Positions 1-6,538 of a DNA stretch of 10,253 bases are shown piece by piece (the stretch's first letter is position 1; the number at the start of each line of letters is the position of its first letter). The DNA is from Candidatus Bathyarchaeota archaeon (GTDB taxonomy: Archaea > Thermoproteota > Bathyarchaeia > Bathyarchaeales > DTEX01), in NCBI GenBank assembly GCA_003601695.1, contig PIYH01000040.1, positions 1 through 10,253 of the forward strand, in the 5' to 3' direction. The position numbers and the translations under genes are program-made. Below the pieces are notes generated by a model. That model did not search any database, was not told the DNA's origin, and worked only from the letters and a program-made list of their open reading frames with translations.

Positions 1-653
1 TTCTTCAGGATGATTCTTTTAGTTTCATTATCTTTTGCCTTAATTACGGCTGGATAACCACCAAATATTAAATACTCATTAAGTAAAGGAGCAAATTCCT
101 TCAAGAAAATGTCTCTCTCAACGAATGCTTCTCCACCAATTAAAAACTCTTTGATACGCTTATTCCTCTCCTCATAGATTCTGGCGAGCCTCTCGTTTCT
201 CGCAACTAAAAATTCATGAAAACTAAATGTAAAGAGCTCAAAAAAGAAGACTCTTCCAACCAAGAACTTTGCCATCGCACCGCTAAGCTCAAGAGATGAA
301 CTTCCCGTAACAATGAACTTTGCATTCTCCAGAGTATCATATAGCAACTTTAGCTTTTTTCCAGGATCCTTCACGTAATGATACTCATCCATCAGAAAAT
401 AGTATCTGCCTTCCTTCAGCATGAAACTCTTAACATACTCTTTGGGATCCGCTTCAAATGCTTCAAGAACATCCGGATCCTCAAAGTTCATGAAAACAAC
501 ATTCTCTCCTTTCAATTTGTCTTGTAGGATTTTCAATATGGTCGTCTTTCCGGACTGTCTAGGGCCTTTAATGGCGTACGCTTCTCTTCGGTCCAGCCAT
601 CTTATTAAATCGGGTAAGATATCTCTTGGAAATATCTCATTCTCACGTGACAT
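1..653 (-). CDS. AAA-type ATPase with DUF4143-like architecture, C-terminus cut by window edge
   Basis: This is the first 217 codons of an ATP-binding protein read on the minus strand; it runs off base 1, so no stop is visible. Walker A is at residues 30-38 (GPRQSGKTT). Walker B lies at about 84-90 (YYFLMDE), followed by YHYV where the family usually has a Gln. A sensor-like segment IVTGSSSLEL is at 114-123, then GRVFFFELFTFSFHEFL and, near the edge, FGGYPAV. This order is that of the widespread prokaryotic AAA_14 plus DUF4143 ATPases, whose cellular role is mostly unknown; some have been suggested to be toxin-antitoxin-like or mobile. The ATG at 653 is preferred because a TATA-like box lies about 29 bases upstream, giving a nearly leaderless mRNA. 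An in-frame ATG at 662 would add three residues. Family assignment is firm; function is not. Confidence 0.88.
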   Translation of the reverse strand, partial: MSRENEIFPRDILPDLIRWLDRREAYAIKGPRQSGKTTILKILQDKLKGENVVFMNFEDPDVLEAFEADPKEYVKSFMLKEGRYYFLMDEYHYVKDPGKKLKLLYDTLENAKFIVTGSSSLELSGAMAKFLVGRVFFFELFTFSFHEFLVARNERLARIYEERNKRIKEFLIGGEAFVERDIFLKEFAPLLNEYLIFGGYPAVIKAKDNETKRIILK

Positions 654-678
654 GTTTAACATTAGTAATTATTAATGT

Positions 679-686
679 ATTTAAAT
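679..686 (-). promoter_or_regulatory. TATA box for the ATPase gene
   Basis: TTTAAATA on the minus strand, inside an AT-only run. Its centre is about 29 bases upstream of the ATG at 653, the usual archaeal TATA-to-start distance for a leaderless transcript. It is position-based evidence only; no BRE is obvious. Confidence 0.45.
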
Positions 687-785
687 TTTACTAATATTAA
701 AATTAACTCACTTTCACTTTTACTTTGATTAATCCAAAAATCGTCAATCATCTCATCAAAATGTACAAACATGAGAGAAAATAGC

Positions 786-797
786 TCTCTATAGAGA
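786..797. repeat. Perfect 12-bp palindrome
   Basis: TCTCTATAGAGA reads the same on both strands. The preceding GAGAG at 773-777 can pair with its left arm, so two alternative hairpins are possible. It sits about 125-135 bases upstream of the ATPase start, between divergent genes, which would suit an operator, but a chance palindrome in AT-rich DNA is also likely. Confidence 0.3.
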
Positions 798-1316
798 TTT
801 CTAGATCTTCGTAACTATTCAATCCGTTGCCTTTAAATCGTTTATCAGTCTTTTATGAAAAATAGTAAATATGTGCCTTTTCATGGCTATATAAAATTAA
901 AAATTCCAAAAAAATTGCATATACTTTTTATTCTCTGAGGCTTCCCTACGCCAGATGCGTACTGACAGAATCACTTGTTATTTTTACCTCGAATACTTAA
1001 CATCTTTATCAATAAAACTACGCAATTTTCAAGCAAACCTCCATAATATTTTGATAGAAAAATCCCATGTAATACCGAAGATAACAAATTTGTAAGTGAA
1101 GAATAGGGAAGTCGAAGGAGCGCTTTATAGACTATGGAGGGGTTGATTCTCCGCACTGAGAGGCCGATTGGGAGTCGGTTAAGTGAGGTTTGGCTGTTCA
1201 ATTCCGCCTTAAGCCTGCTTTCCTCTAAAGCGTTTATACTTCTCCCTTATGAAGATGCAGACCTATCTAGCTGAACAGATCAAACCCTTATCTTAACAGT
1301 ATCCCCAGAACATAAG

Positions 1317-1331
1317 TAAAAACGTATATAT
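1317..1331 (+). promoter_or_regulatory. BRE/TATA-like promoter of the URO-D-like gene
   Basis: An A-rich stretch (BRE-like) followed by TATATAT at 1325-1331. A transcript starting about 26 bases downstream would begin near 1354. That gives a leader of about 23 bases to the TTG at 1377, or about 62 bases to the ATG at 1416. Confidence 0.5.
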
Positions 1332-1376
1332 GCAGCAAGGCAGTGATTCTAAGCCTAGCATAGAGAAATGTTATAG

Positions 1377-2552
1377 TTGGTTGAGGCTTTTAATGGAGCC
1401 TTAGAGGCGGAGATTATGGGTTACGAAAGAGCTTTAAGGGCGGTAAACCTCAAGCCCACCGACAAGATACCTCTTCTCGGAAGAGTGGGAAATACAAGAT
1501 TCGGAGAGAGACTGACAGGAGTCAAGAGATCCGAGGGAGATAGATACCTCAGAGCGATACATGAGACTCTCGATGTTGATTTGATCTACGTTTTAGAGAC
1601 CCTCATAGACCGGAAGCCCATCGAACAGAAAGAGGACACTGTCTACGGCAGATTCGAGGACTTCAAAGACAGTTTTTCTCGCTATGACTCCTTCCACATA
1701 GCGTATGAGGGATGCACTCTAGCCCGTTCGAAAACTGCCACCCAACTCTGGGTTGTTGAGCGTCCCTTCAAGACCTATAGGGAGATGCTCAGACACCTCA
1801 AGAACTACGATCCTAGAGAATATGAGCCTAAATCAGCCGAAGAAATCGCCGAAATTTGCCGGAGGACATACCAACATTACCAAGGGATTCTGAAGGATTT
1901 AACCTTAGTGGCGGGACAGACCTACCTAACACTCTTCACGTTCTTCATCGTACGGGTAGGATGGCGGTTCCTAGCTAGGCTCATGCTCAAAGACGTGGAG
2001 GTGTTCGATGAGGTTGCGGAGAAGTATGCGGATGTGATGAGGAGACACACCGAAGCTTGGGCGGAGTCCGGGATCAAAGTCTTCGTCTGCCACGACGACA
2101 TCGCCTTCCGAGAGGGACCTGTAATGTCGCCAGACTGGTTCAGGGAACACGTCTTCCCGCTCTATAAGAAAATTTGGCAGCCGCTAAAGAATAGGGGGAT
2201 AAAGGTCTTATTCCTCTCTGACGGGAATTATCTTTCCTTAATCGACGGGCTGATCGAGGCTGGGGCTGAAGGGTTCAAGATTAACCCCGACGCGAGGCTG
2301 AGCCGCAGGGACATCGAGAAGCTCTGCGCGAATTATGGTGGCAAGAAAGTTCTGGCGCTTAGCCCCCGCTGGGATATCATCAAGAACAGAGGTGTGGAAG
2401 AAGCCGTTTCCGAGGTAGAGTTCATCACGGCGCTGGCTCAGAGATTTAACGGCGTATTCTTTCACGGGTTAGGTAATACGCCTCACATTGAAGCTTGCTA
2501 CCGGGCATGGGTAAGAAACCGTGAGAAGCGGAAGGATAGCCCTGAACCTTGA
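1377..2552 (+). CDS. Uroporphyrinogen-decarboxylase-fold (URO-D / MtaA-like) protein
   Basis: A protein of 391 residues (378 if it starts at the ATG at 1416) with the single URO-D TIM-barrel domain. Support comes from the N-terminal YERALRAVNLKPTDKIPL, equivalent to the family's ERVLAALNxExPDRVP; the VCHDDIAFREGPVMSP segment at 237-251; and VLFLSDGNYLSLIDGLIEAGAEGFKI near 277-302. The family includes haem-pathway UroD and corrinoid methyltransferases (MtaA/MtbA/CmuA-like). True UroD is unlikely, because its N-terminal FMRQAGR-type substrate loop is absent. The methyltransferase zinc motif HxC is replaced by S281-D282-G283, so classical zinc-dependent methyl transfer is also doubtful. No corrinoid-protein or methyltransferase-activase gene lies nearby. 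The TTG start directly follows an in-frame TAG; the internal ATG at 1416 has GAGG 8 bases before it and may be the true start. The gene looks richer in G/C than its neighbours. Confidence 0.87.
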   Translation: MVEAFNGALEAEIMGYERALRAVNLKPTDKIPLLGRVGNTRFGERLTGVKRSEGDRYLRAIHETLDVDLIYVLETLIDRKPIEQKEDTVYGRFEDFKDSFSRYDSFHIAYEGCTLARSKTATQLWVVERPFKTYREMLRHLKNYDPREYEPKSAEEIAEICRRTYQHYQGILKDLTLVAGQTYLTLFTFFIVRVGWRFLARLMLKDVEVFDEVAEKYADVMRRHTEAWAESGIKVFVCHDDIAFREGPVMSPDWFREHVFPLYKKIWQPLKNRGIKVLFLSDGNYLSLIDGLIEAGAEGFKINPDARLSRRDIEKLCANYGGKKVLALSPRWDIIKNRGVEEAVSEVEFITALAQRFNGVFFHGLGNTPHIEACYRAWVRNREKRKDSPEP

Positions 2553-2589
2553 GAATAATCTTCTAGTGAGGGTAAAACAGCGTCTTCTT

Positions 2590-2613
2590 AATAAGAGGGA
2601 TTCTCTTTTATTC
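2590..2613. terminator. Possible bidirectional terminator hairpin
   Basis: AAGAG-GGATT-CTCTT inverted repeat with a short T/A-rich tail (CTCTTTTATT), in the spacer between two convergent genes. The stem is only 5 bp and no long U-tract follows, so the call is tentative. Confidence 0.3.
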
Positions 2614-2694
2614 TCATCGGGCTTGTCTACGACTCCTTGAAGCAAAAAAAGATAAAGTTCGTAAGGGTTAAGGATGATATAGGCATCCGAGGGT

Positions 2695-2766
2695 GTGACG
2701 GCGGCGGAGAGGATGGAATCCCAAGTTTCGATCGCAACCGATACTGTTAAGATAAGGGATTTATAA
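2695..2766 (+). pseudogene. Short coding-like remnant (about 24 codons)
   Basis: A GTG-initiated frame reads VTAAERMESQVSIATDTVKI and two or three more residues before TAA at 2764-2766. The amphipathic, protein-like composition and G/C-rich third positions stand out from the spacer. A neighbouring frame just upstream (about 2650-2700) reads KFVRVKDDIGIRG, as if one gene end had been frameshifted. No family is recognised and chance is possible. Confidence 0.2.
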
Positions 2767-2804
2767 TTGACTGGTTCTAGAATCTATGTTAATCCGCTGT
2801 ACAC

Positions 2805-5066
2805 TTATTTCTTCCCTAAATTGATCTTTTGGATGAGAACGTCCAGCATCTCCTCCGTGATAACTCCACCGCTGAAGGAAATTAGGTTTCTCAGCGGCAT
2901 ATACTTCGCCATTTCCGCGAATTCCTGTATGATGTCGCCTTCAGCTCCAGCGAATCGTGGAAGTTTTCTGAGGATCCCCTGCATGAAGGAGCTGAATATC
3001 TCTCGCGCGGTTGGATCTGACATAACGTCGCCTATTGTTGAGTTTCTATGGAACCTTTTTCTTACGGGTACAGTGGACTCCACATAAACTGTGTCTTTTA
3101 ATACTATATCTCTCGAGGATCTTCCGATCAGAATCTCAAAATCTCCAGATTCTACATACCAATCTTTGATATCTACATTGTAATAGGCAAATGCTCTTTT
3201 GTCCAGAGTGAAGACGATCTCTTTTTCTTCTCCGGGTTTTAGATCCACCTTTTCGAATGCTTTAAGCTCCTTCTCCGGTCTTATAACGCTGCTTTCAACA
3301 TCTCTAACGTATAGCTGCACAACCTCCTTGCCGGGCATCTTACCTGTATTTTTCACTTTTACGCTTACCCTTAAGATATCTCGGTCGGTTATTTTCTTTT
3401 TGTCCATCCTTAGATCTGAGTATTCGAAGGTTGTGTAACTTAATCCATGCCCAAACGGGAATAAGACCTCCATTTCTTTCTTGTCATAGTACCGGTAACC
3501 AACGAAAATTCCTTCCCTATATTCGACTCTGTCATCTTCACCTGGAAAGTTTATGTATGATGGATTGTCGCTGAGCTTTTTAGGAAATGTTTCCGGAAGT
3601 TTACCTGATGGGCTTACAACCCCGAAGAGCACATCAGCCACGGCTCCTCCCCAAGCTTGGCCTCCCAAGTATGTTTCGAGAATCGCTTTTACCTTGTCAG
3701 CCCAGGGCATCTCAATGGGAGCACCGTTTGAAAGCACAACGATGAGGTTATCTTGAACATTAGAAACCTCTTCTATCAGTCTGTTGTGGCTTTCAGGCAT
3801 CTTCATGTGAGATCTGTCGTAGCCTTCAGACTCGTATCTCTCTGGAAGACCGGCGAATACAACCGCGACATCGGACTCCGCGGCAACCTTTTTCGCTTCT
3901 TCCAGTAGGGTCTCGTCAACCTCGTCGATATCCATTCTGTAGCCGTCCGCATAGAGAATCTCAGCCTTGCCATCGATCATCCTCAAGATCTCTTCATAAG
4001 CGCTGTCCAGCATTGTTGGATTCACATGTGAGCTTCCCCTACCCTGATAGCGTGGATTCTTAGCAAAAGCGCCGATCAAAGCGATTTTACCTTCAATCTT
4101 TAACGGGAGAATATTACAATCGTTTTTCAAAAGGACGAAGCATTCCCTAGCTATTTCCCTTGCCATTCTATGATGAGCCAATTTATCATATGTTACACTT
4201 TCTTTTTTATTCTCCATCGCTCTGAATACTATCCTTAAAATTCTTTCCACCGCCCTATCTAAGACAACTTCAGGGATTTCTCCTTTCTTCACTGCTTCGA
4301 TGATCTTTTTATCTCCAAATCCCCCATCATATGGCATCTGAAGATCCAATCCCGCCAAAAGCCCCTTCACTCTATCGTTTACGGCGCCCCAGTCTGACAC
4401 TACTGCGCCTTCGAAGCCCCACTCCTCTCTTAGAATATCTGTTAGCAGATACTTGTTTTCGGAACAGTATTCGCCGTTAACCTTGTTGTATGCGCACATG
4501 ACCGTCCAAGGTTTTCCTTCTTTAACAGCCTTCTCAAAGCTTGCAAGGTATATTTCCCGCAGCGTCCTTTCGTCAATCACAGCGTTAATAGTCAGCCTTC
4601 TGTATTCTTGGTTGTTAGCACAGAAATGCTTAAGGGATGAACCGACCCCTCGACTCTGAACCCCTCTTATGAAATGGAGAGCCATCTCGGAAGAAAGCAA
4701 CGGATCCTCAGAGTAATATTCGAAGTTCCTTCCACAGAGAGGAGAACGTTTAATGTTTGCTCCAGGTCCAAGAAGAATAGAGACTCCTTCTGCTTGGCAT
4801 TCCTCCCCAATAGCGCTTCCCACATCCTCTATGAGTTTTCTATCCCAAGAAGCAGCCAACGTTACTGCTGCTGGAAAGCATGTTGCAGGTACGCTCTCTC
4901 TTGAGAGTGTATTCTTGGGTTTTCTTAACCCGTGCGGCCCATCATTCATTCTTATCGACGGTATTCCAAATCTCTCAACTGATTTTGTATGCCAGAAGTC
5001 CCGTCCAGAGCATAGGGAGGCTTTTTCTTCAAGAGTCAATTTGGAGATTAATTTTTTAATATCCAT
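2805..5066 (-). CDS. Glycoside hydrolase family 3 beta-glucosidase-type enzyme, cytoplasmic
   Basis: A 753-residue three-domain GH3 enzyme that would cleave terminal beta-linked sugars (beta-glucosidase most likely; beta-xylosidase or other specificity cannot be excluded). The N-terminal barrel has NDGPHGLR (41-48), LKHFCANNQE (145-154) and the nucleophile Asp225 in VVSDWGAV. The C-terminal alpha/beta domain carries ESEGYDR, with Glu414 the probable acid/base by comparison with Thermotoga Bgl3B. A fibronectin-III-like domain follows at about 565-655, after the FPFGHGLSYTTFEY junction. The last 90 residues form a helical tail seen in many GH3 enzymes. There is no signal peptide, so the enzyme is intracellular. 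The frame is open to an ATG at 5165, but 5066 is preferred: GGAG lies 6 bases before it, the catalytic domain starts there (MDIKKLISKLTLEEK), and a TATA box about 50 bases upstream would lie inside the longer gene. No transporter gene is adjacent except the broken permease downstream. Confidence 0.95.
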   Translation of the reverse strand: MDIKKLISKLTLEEKASLCSGRDFWHTKSVERFGIPSIRMNDGPHGLRKPKNTLSRESVPATCFPAAVTLAASWDRKLIEDVGSAIGEECQAEGVSILLGPGANIKRSPLCGRNFEYYSEDPLLSSEMALHFIRGVQSRGVGSSLKHFCANNQEYRRLTINAVIDERTLREIYLASFEKAVKEGKPWTVMCAYNKVNGEYCSENKYLLTDILREEWGFEGAVVSDWGAVNDRVKGLLAGLDLQMPYDGGFGDKKIIEAVKKGEIPEVVLDRAVERILRIVFRAMENKKESVTYDKLAHHRMAREIARECFVLLKNDCNILPLKIEGKIALIGAFAKNPRYQGRGSSHVNPTMLDSAYEEILRMIDGKAEILYADGYRMDIDEVDETLLEEAKKVAAESDVAVVFAGLPERYESEGYDRSHMKMPESHNRLIEEVSNVQDNLIVVLSNGAPIEMPWADKVKAILETYLGGQAWGGAVADVLFGVVSPSGKLPETFPKKLSDNPSYINFPGEDDRVEYREGIFVGYRYYDKKEMEVLFPFGHGLSYTTFEYSDLRMDKKKITDRDILRVSVKVKNTGKMPGKEVVQLYVRDVESSVIRPEKELKAFEKVDLKPGEEKEIVFTLDKRAFAYYNVDIKDWYVESGDFEILIGRSSRDIVLKDTVYVESTVPVRKRFHRNSTIGDVMSDPTAREIFSSFMQGILRKLPRFAGAEGDIIQEFAEMAKYMPLRNLISFSGGVITEEMLDVLIQKINLGKK

Positions 5067-5110
5067 TTTTTTCTCCAGTGAATCTTTAATGTTGCTAAAT
5101 ATCTGATGGA

Positions 5111-5119
5111 TAAATATAA
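5111..5119 (-). promoter_or_regulatory. TATA box for the GH3 gene
   Basis: TTATATTTA on the minus strand. A start about 26 bases downstream (near 5090) gives a leader of roughly 24 bases containing the GGAG ribosome-binding site before the ATG at 5066. This agrees with the shorter protein and argues against the ATG at 5165. Confidence 0.5.
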
Positions 5120-5189
5120 CGCTTCGCTCTGCATGATGCACTAGCATTTCCTCAATATATCTCATCGTCGAAGATCACAGTTAAAGGAA

Positions 5190-5294
5190 TCATGATTCTG
5201 CTCTCTCAAGGATACTCCTAGCGTATGTCGGGTTCTTCCCGTCTTTACGAGGCTGCTTTAACAGTTCGATAAACTTTTCCAAATATACTTTCAA
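5190..5294 (-). pseudogene. 34-codon coding-like ORF, probable gene remnant or small protein
   Basis: The minus frame begins at a TTG (5294) and reads LKVYLEKFIELLKQPRKDGK, then NPTYARSILERAES and TGA. The composition is that of a real protein: an amphipathic helix, a basic turn and a second helix, like the last residues of a longer globular protein. A TAA lies immediately upstream in frame and no Shine-Dalgarno is seen, so it is more likely the surviving 3' end of a decayed gene than a complete small gene. I do not recognise a family. Confidence 0.35.
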
Positions 5295-5453
5295 TTATGA
5301 AATTGTCGAAAATAGTCTTCACCTATTGATGAAGAGTGAGACATCGTCTCTTATCCGGGCTCTTAGTCACTCTCTAGTCATCTCCAAGATTCGCTTTCCT
5401 TTAAAGTTCACTTGTAATTTAATCTTTATTTCAATCATGACATGCCAACTGTA

Positions 5454-5473
5454 GAGTTGAGTAACTCGAACTC
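5454..5473. promoter_or_regulatory. Imperfect dyad upstream of PK-C gene, possible operator
   Basis: GAGTT and AACTC arms flank an inner GAGT-A-ACTC, a dyad with one unpaired G. It sits just before a palindromic TTTATAAA (5475-5482) and about 37 bases before the TTTTAAAA box, where archaeal activators or repressors often bind. This is based on symmetry and position only. Confidence 0.3.
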
Positions 5474-5509
5474 ATTTATAAAGCCGAGCCTGTATCGTAA
5501 CTGAAAAAG

Positions 5510-5517
5510 TTTTAAAA
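5510..5517 (+). promoter_or_regulatory. TATA box for the PK-C domain gene
   Basis: TTTTAAAA preceded by the A-rich BRE-like GAAAAAG. A start 26 bases downstream falls at about 5540, giving a transcript that is leaderless for GTG 5541 or has a leader of about 10 bases for ATG 5550. TTTATAAA at 5475-5482 is an alternative box. Confidence 0.5.
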
Positions 5518-5549
5518 GTCTTCCATATCTAAAAGCTTTGGTGGCGCTT

Positions 5550-6125
5550 ATGGTTAGCTATAAGAGGATTGTGGCTTATTTTGACGACCCCGGTGAGAGG
5601 AACACTGATGAGGTTCTAAAGTTGGCCAAGGAGAGAGCTGAGGAGCTTGGTATAAAGGATATAGTTGTAGCGTCTACTAAGGGGGAGACGGGGGTCAAAG
5701 CCGTCAAGATGTTTAAAGATTTCAACGTCGTCGTGGTCACGCATCATACGGGCTTCAGGAAACCCGGCTACCAAGAGTTGACTAAGGAAAACCGTAGGCT
5801 GATAGAGGAAAACGGCGGCAAGATCTTTACTGGAACCCATGCCTTCATGAATGTGGAGAGGGCTATATTGAAGAAGCTAGGAACAGCCTACCCCACCGAG
5901 ATTATCGCTCACACGTTGAGGCTCTTCGGCGAAGGAATGAAGGTCGCCGTTGAGATAGTAGCCATGGCGGCCGATGCTGGACTGATCCCTGTTGACAGAG
6001 ACGTTATAAGCATAGCTGGGACGGGGAGAGGAGCTGACACGGCTATAGTGATCCGTCCAGCCAACTCCAAAGATCTCTTCGACATGATAATAAGGGAGAT
6101 AATAGCTAAACCGAGAAACAGATGA
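5550..6125 (+). CDS. Pyruvate-kinase C-terminal-domain-like protein (MTH1675/AF0103 type)
   Basis: A 191-residue protein made only of a pyruvate-kinase alpha/beta (PK_C-like) domain, without the catalytic barrel. Recognisable family segments are the N-terminal YFDDPGERNTDEVLKLA, then IVVASTKGETGVKAVKMF, VVVTHHTGFRKPG, ELTKENRRLIEENGGKI, the helix EGMKVAVEIVAMAADAGLI and the C-terminal ISIAGTGRGADTAIVIRPA. It matches the stand-alone archaeal proteins of known structure from Methanothermobacter (MTH1675) and Archaeoglobus (AF0103), whose function is unknown; a small-molecule sensing or binding role is plausible because this fold is the allosteric domain of pyruvate kinase. TTG at 5538 and GTG at 5541 are in-frame alternatives adding up to four residues; the ATG is favoured by a GGTGG stretch just before it. 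It is followed in the same frame, past TGA, by another 58 open codons. Confidence 0.88.
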   Translation: MVSYKRIVAYFDDPGERNTDEVLKLAKERAEELGIKDIVVASTKGETGVKAVKMFKDFNVVVVTHHTGFRKPGYQELTKENRRLIEENGGKIFTGTHAFMNVERAILKKLGTAYPTEIIAHTLRLFGEGMKVAVEIVAMAADAGLIPVDRDVISIAGTGRGADTAIVIRPANSKDLFDMIIREIIAKPRNR

Positions 6126-6302
6126 AAAATCAAATGTCCGCTAGAACTCAACAAGATAAAGAATTATTGGAGGGTTGGAAACACCGTCTCGCACGAAACT
6201 AAGAGATTTCCAAACTTGAAAATCGTGAACGTTGACGCTGAAGATGCTGGAAGAACGACCGATATTAGAGCTAAATATATAGTGAATCTTCCGGATGCTT
6301 AA
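6126..6302 (+). pseudogene. 58-codon open frame directly after the PK-C stop, possible gene remnant
   Basis: The frame continues from the TGA at 6123-6125 without interruption to TAA at 6300-6302. It lacks a plausible start codon near its beginning. The translation is protein-like, especially NVDAEDAGRTTDIRAKYIVN near its end. No family is recognised. It could be the residue of a downstream gene that lost its start, or a former C-terminal extension. Readthrough or selenocysteine is unlikely, because the PK-C domain is already complete. Confidence 0.3.
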
Positions 6303-6538
6303 ACTCACGACCCTAATCCTCGAGAACAGAGAAATCTAGAAGAATCCTCACCCTCCAAACCAAAGAATCGTTGTAAGCGCTCTAACCCACCAGAAGATTC
6401 CCTAAGCAGTCAAATTCACGATCAAAAATATCCAGAATGCAAGGAAGAAACGCGTAACAAAATAGCATGATCAAATCCAATTTCATGCAGCAAATTTTTT
6501 GTTCTTAATCTGTCTTTAAACATATTGGTGCGTAAGAA
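6303..6538. other. Intergenic spacer before the broken permease gene
   Basis: No ORF is supported. The minus strand encodes hydrophobic stretches interrupted by stops (about 6310-6473), probably an effect of T-rich sequence. A TATA-like box near 6515-6520 precedes the permease start. Confidence 0.4.
6513..6520 (+). promoter_or_regulatory. TATA-like box of the permease gene
   Basis: TCTTTAAA lies about 22-26 bases before the GTG at 6539, the spacing expected for a leaderless archaeal mRNA. Its survival suggests that the gene was broken recently or is still transcribed. Confidence 0.35.

Larger units (their letters stand above)
663..1376. other. Gene-poor intergenic region between divergent ATPase and URO-D-like genes
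   Basis: About 710 bases with no ORF I can defend. The left part (690-960) is AT-rich and holds a perfect 12-bp palindrome at 786-797 and a good plus-strand TATA-like box at 888-895 with no gene close behind it. From about 1100 to 1240 the composition changes to more G/C and coding-like triplets. An open minus frame of 76 codons (971-1201) and a plus frame running from about 1127 to 1275 overlap there. Neither has a recognisable family, a Shine-Dalgarno sequence or a promoter at the right distance. It may be the remnant of a decayed gene or an unrecognised RNA; I could fold no tRNA from it. Confidence 0.5.
5167..5549. other. Divergent intergenic region upstream of the GH3 and PK-C genes
   Basis: Apart from the 34-codon remnant and the promoter elements listed separately, this region holds a GAGAC-ATC-GTCTC inverted repeat (5338-5350) and a wider 7-bp inverted pair AGAGTGA/TCACTCT (5333-5339 and 5367-5373). 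Neither has a T-tract. I see no RNA gene. Confidence 0.45.

Noticed and set aside
421..675. Plus-strand 84-codon ORF opposite the ATPase
   Set aside because: Antisense shadow; the minus frame carries Walker A, Walker B and the GGYP motif.
1190..1215. tRNA T-loop-like TTCAATT flanked by GGCTG/CCGCC
   Set aside because: The stem has a mismatch, and no matching acceptor, anticodon or D arms exist at the required distances.
5067..5165. N-terminal 33-residue extension of the GH3 protein
   Set aside because: It is not a signal peptide, contains the TATA box that would drive the gene, and precedes a GGAG-led ATG where the GH3 domain begins.
5326..5390. TTGATGA near 5326 as a C/D-box RNA
   Set aside because: No CUGA D box follows within a suitable distance and the first C-box base is not a purine.
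6123..6125. Selenocysteine or readthrough at the PK-C TGA
   Set aside because: The PK-C fold is complete before the stop, and no SECIS-like element was seen.
6310..6473. Minus-strand hydrophobic reading resembling a two-helix membrane protein (FLAFWIFLIVN, then GIFWWVRALTTILWF)
   Set aside because: Interrupted by three stops within about 50 codons. T-rich DNA yields Phe/Leu/Ile-rich translations by chance, and no start or promoter fits.
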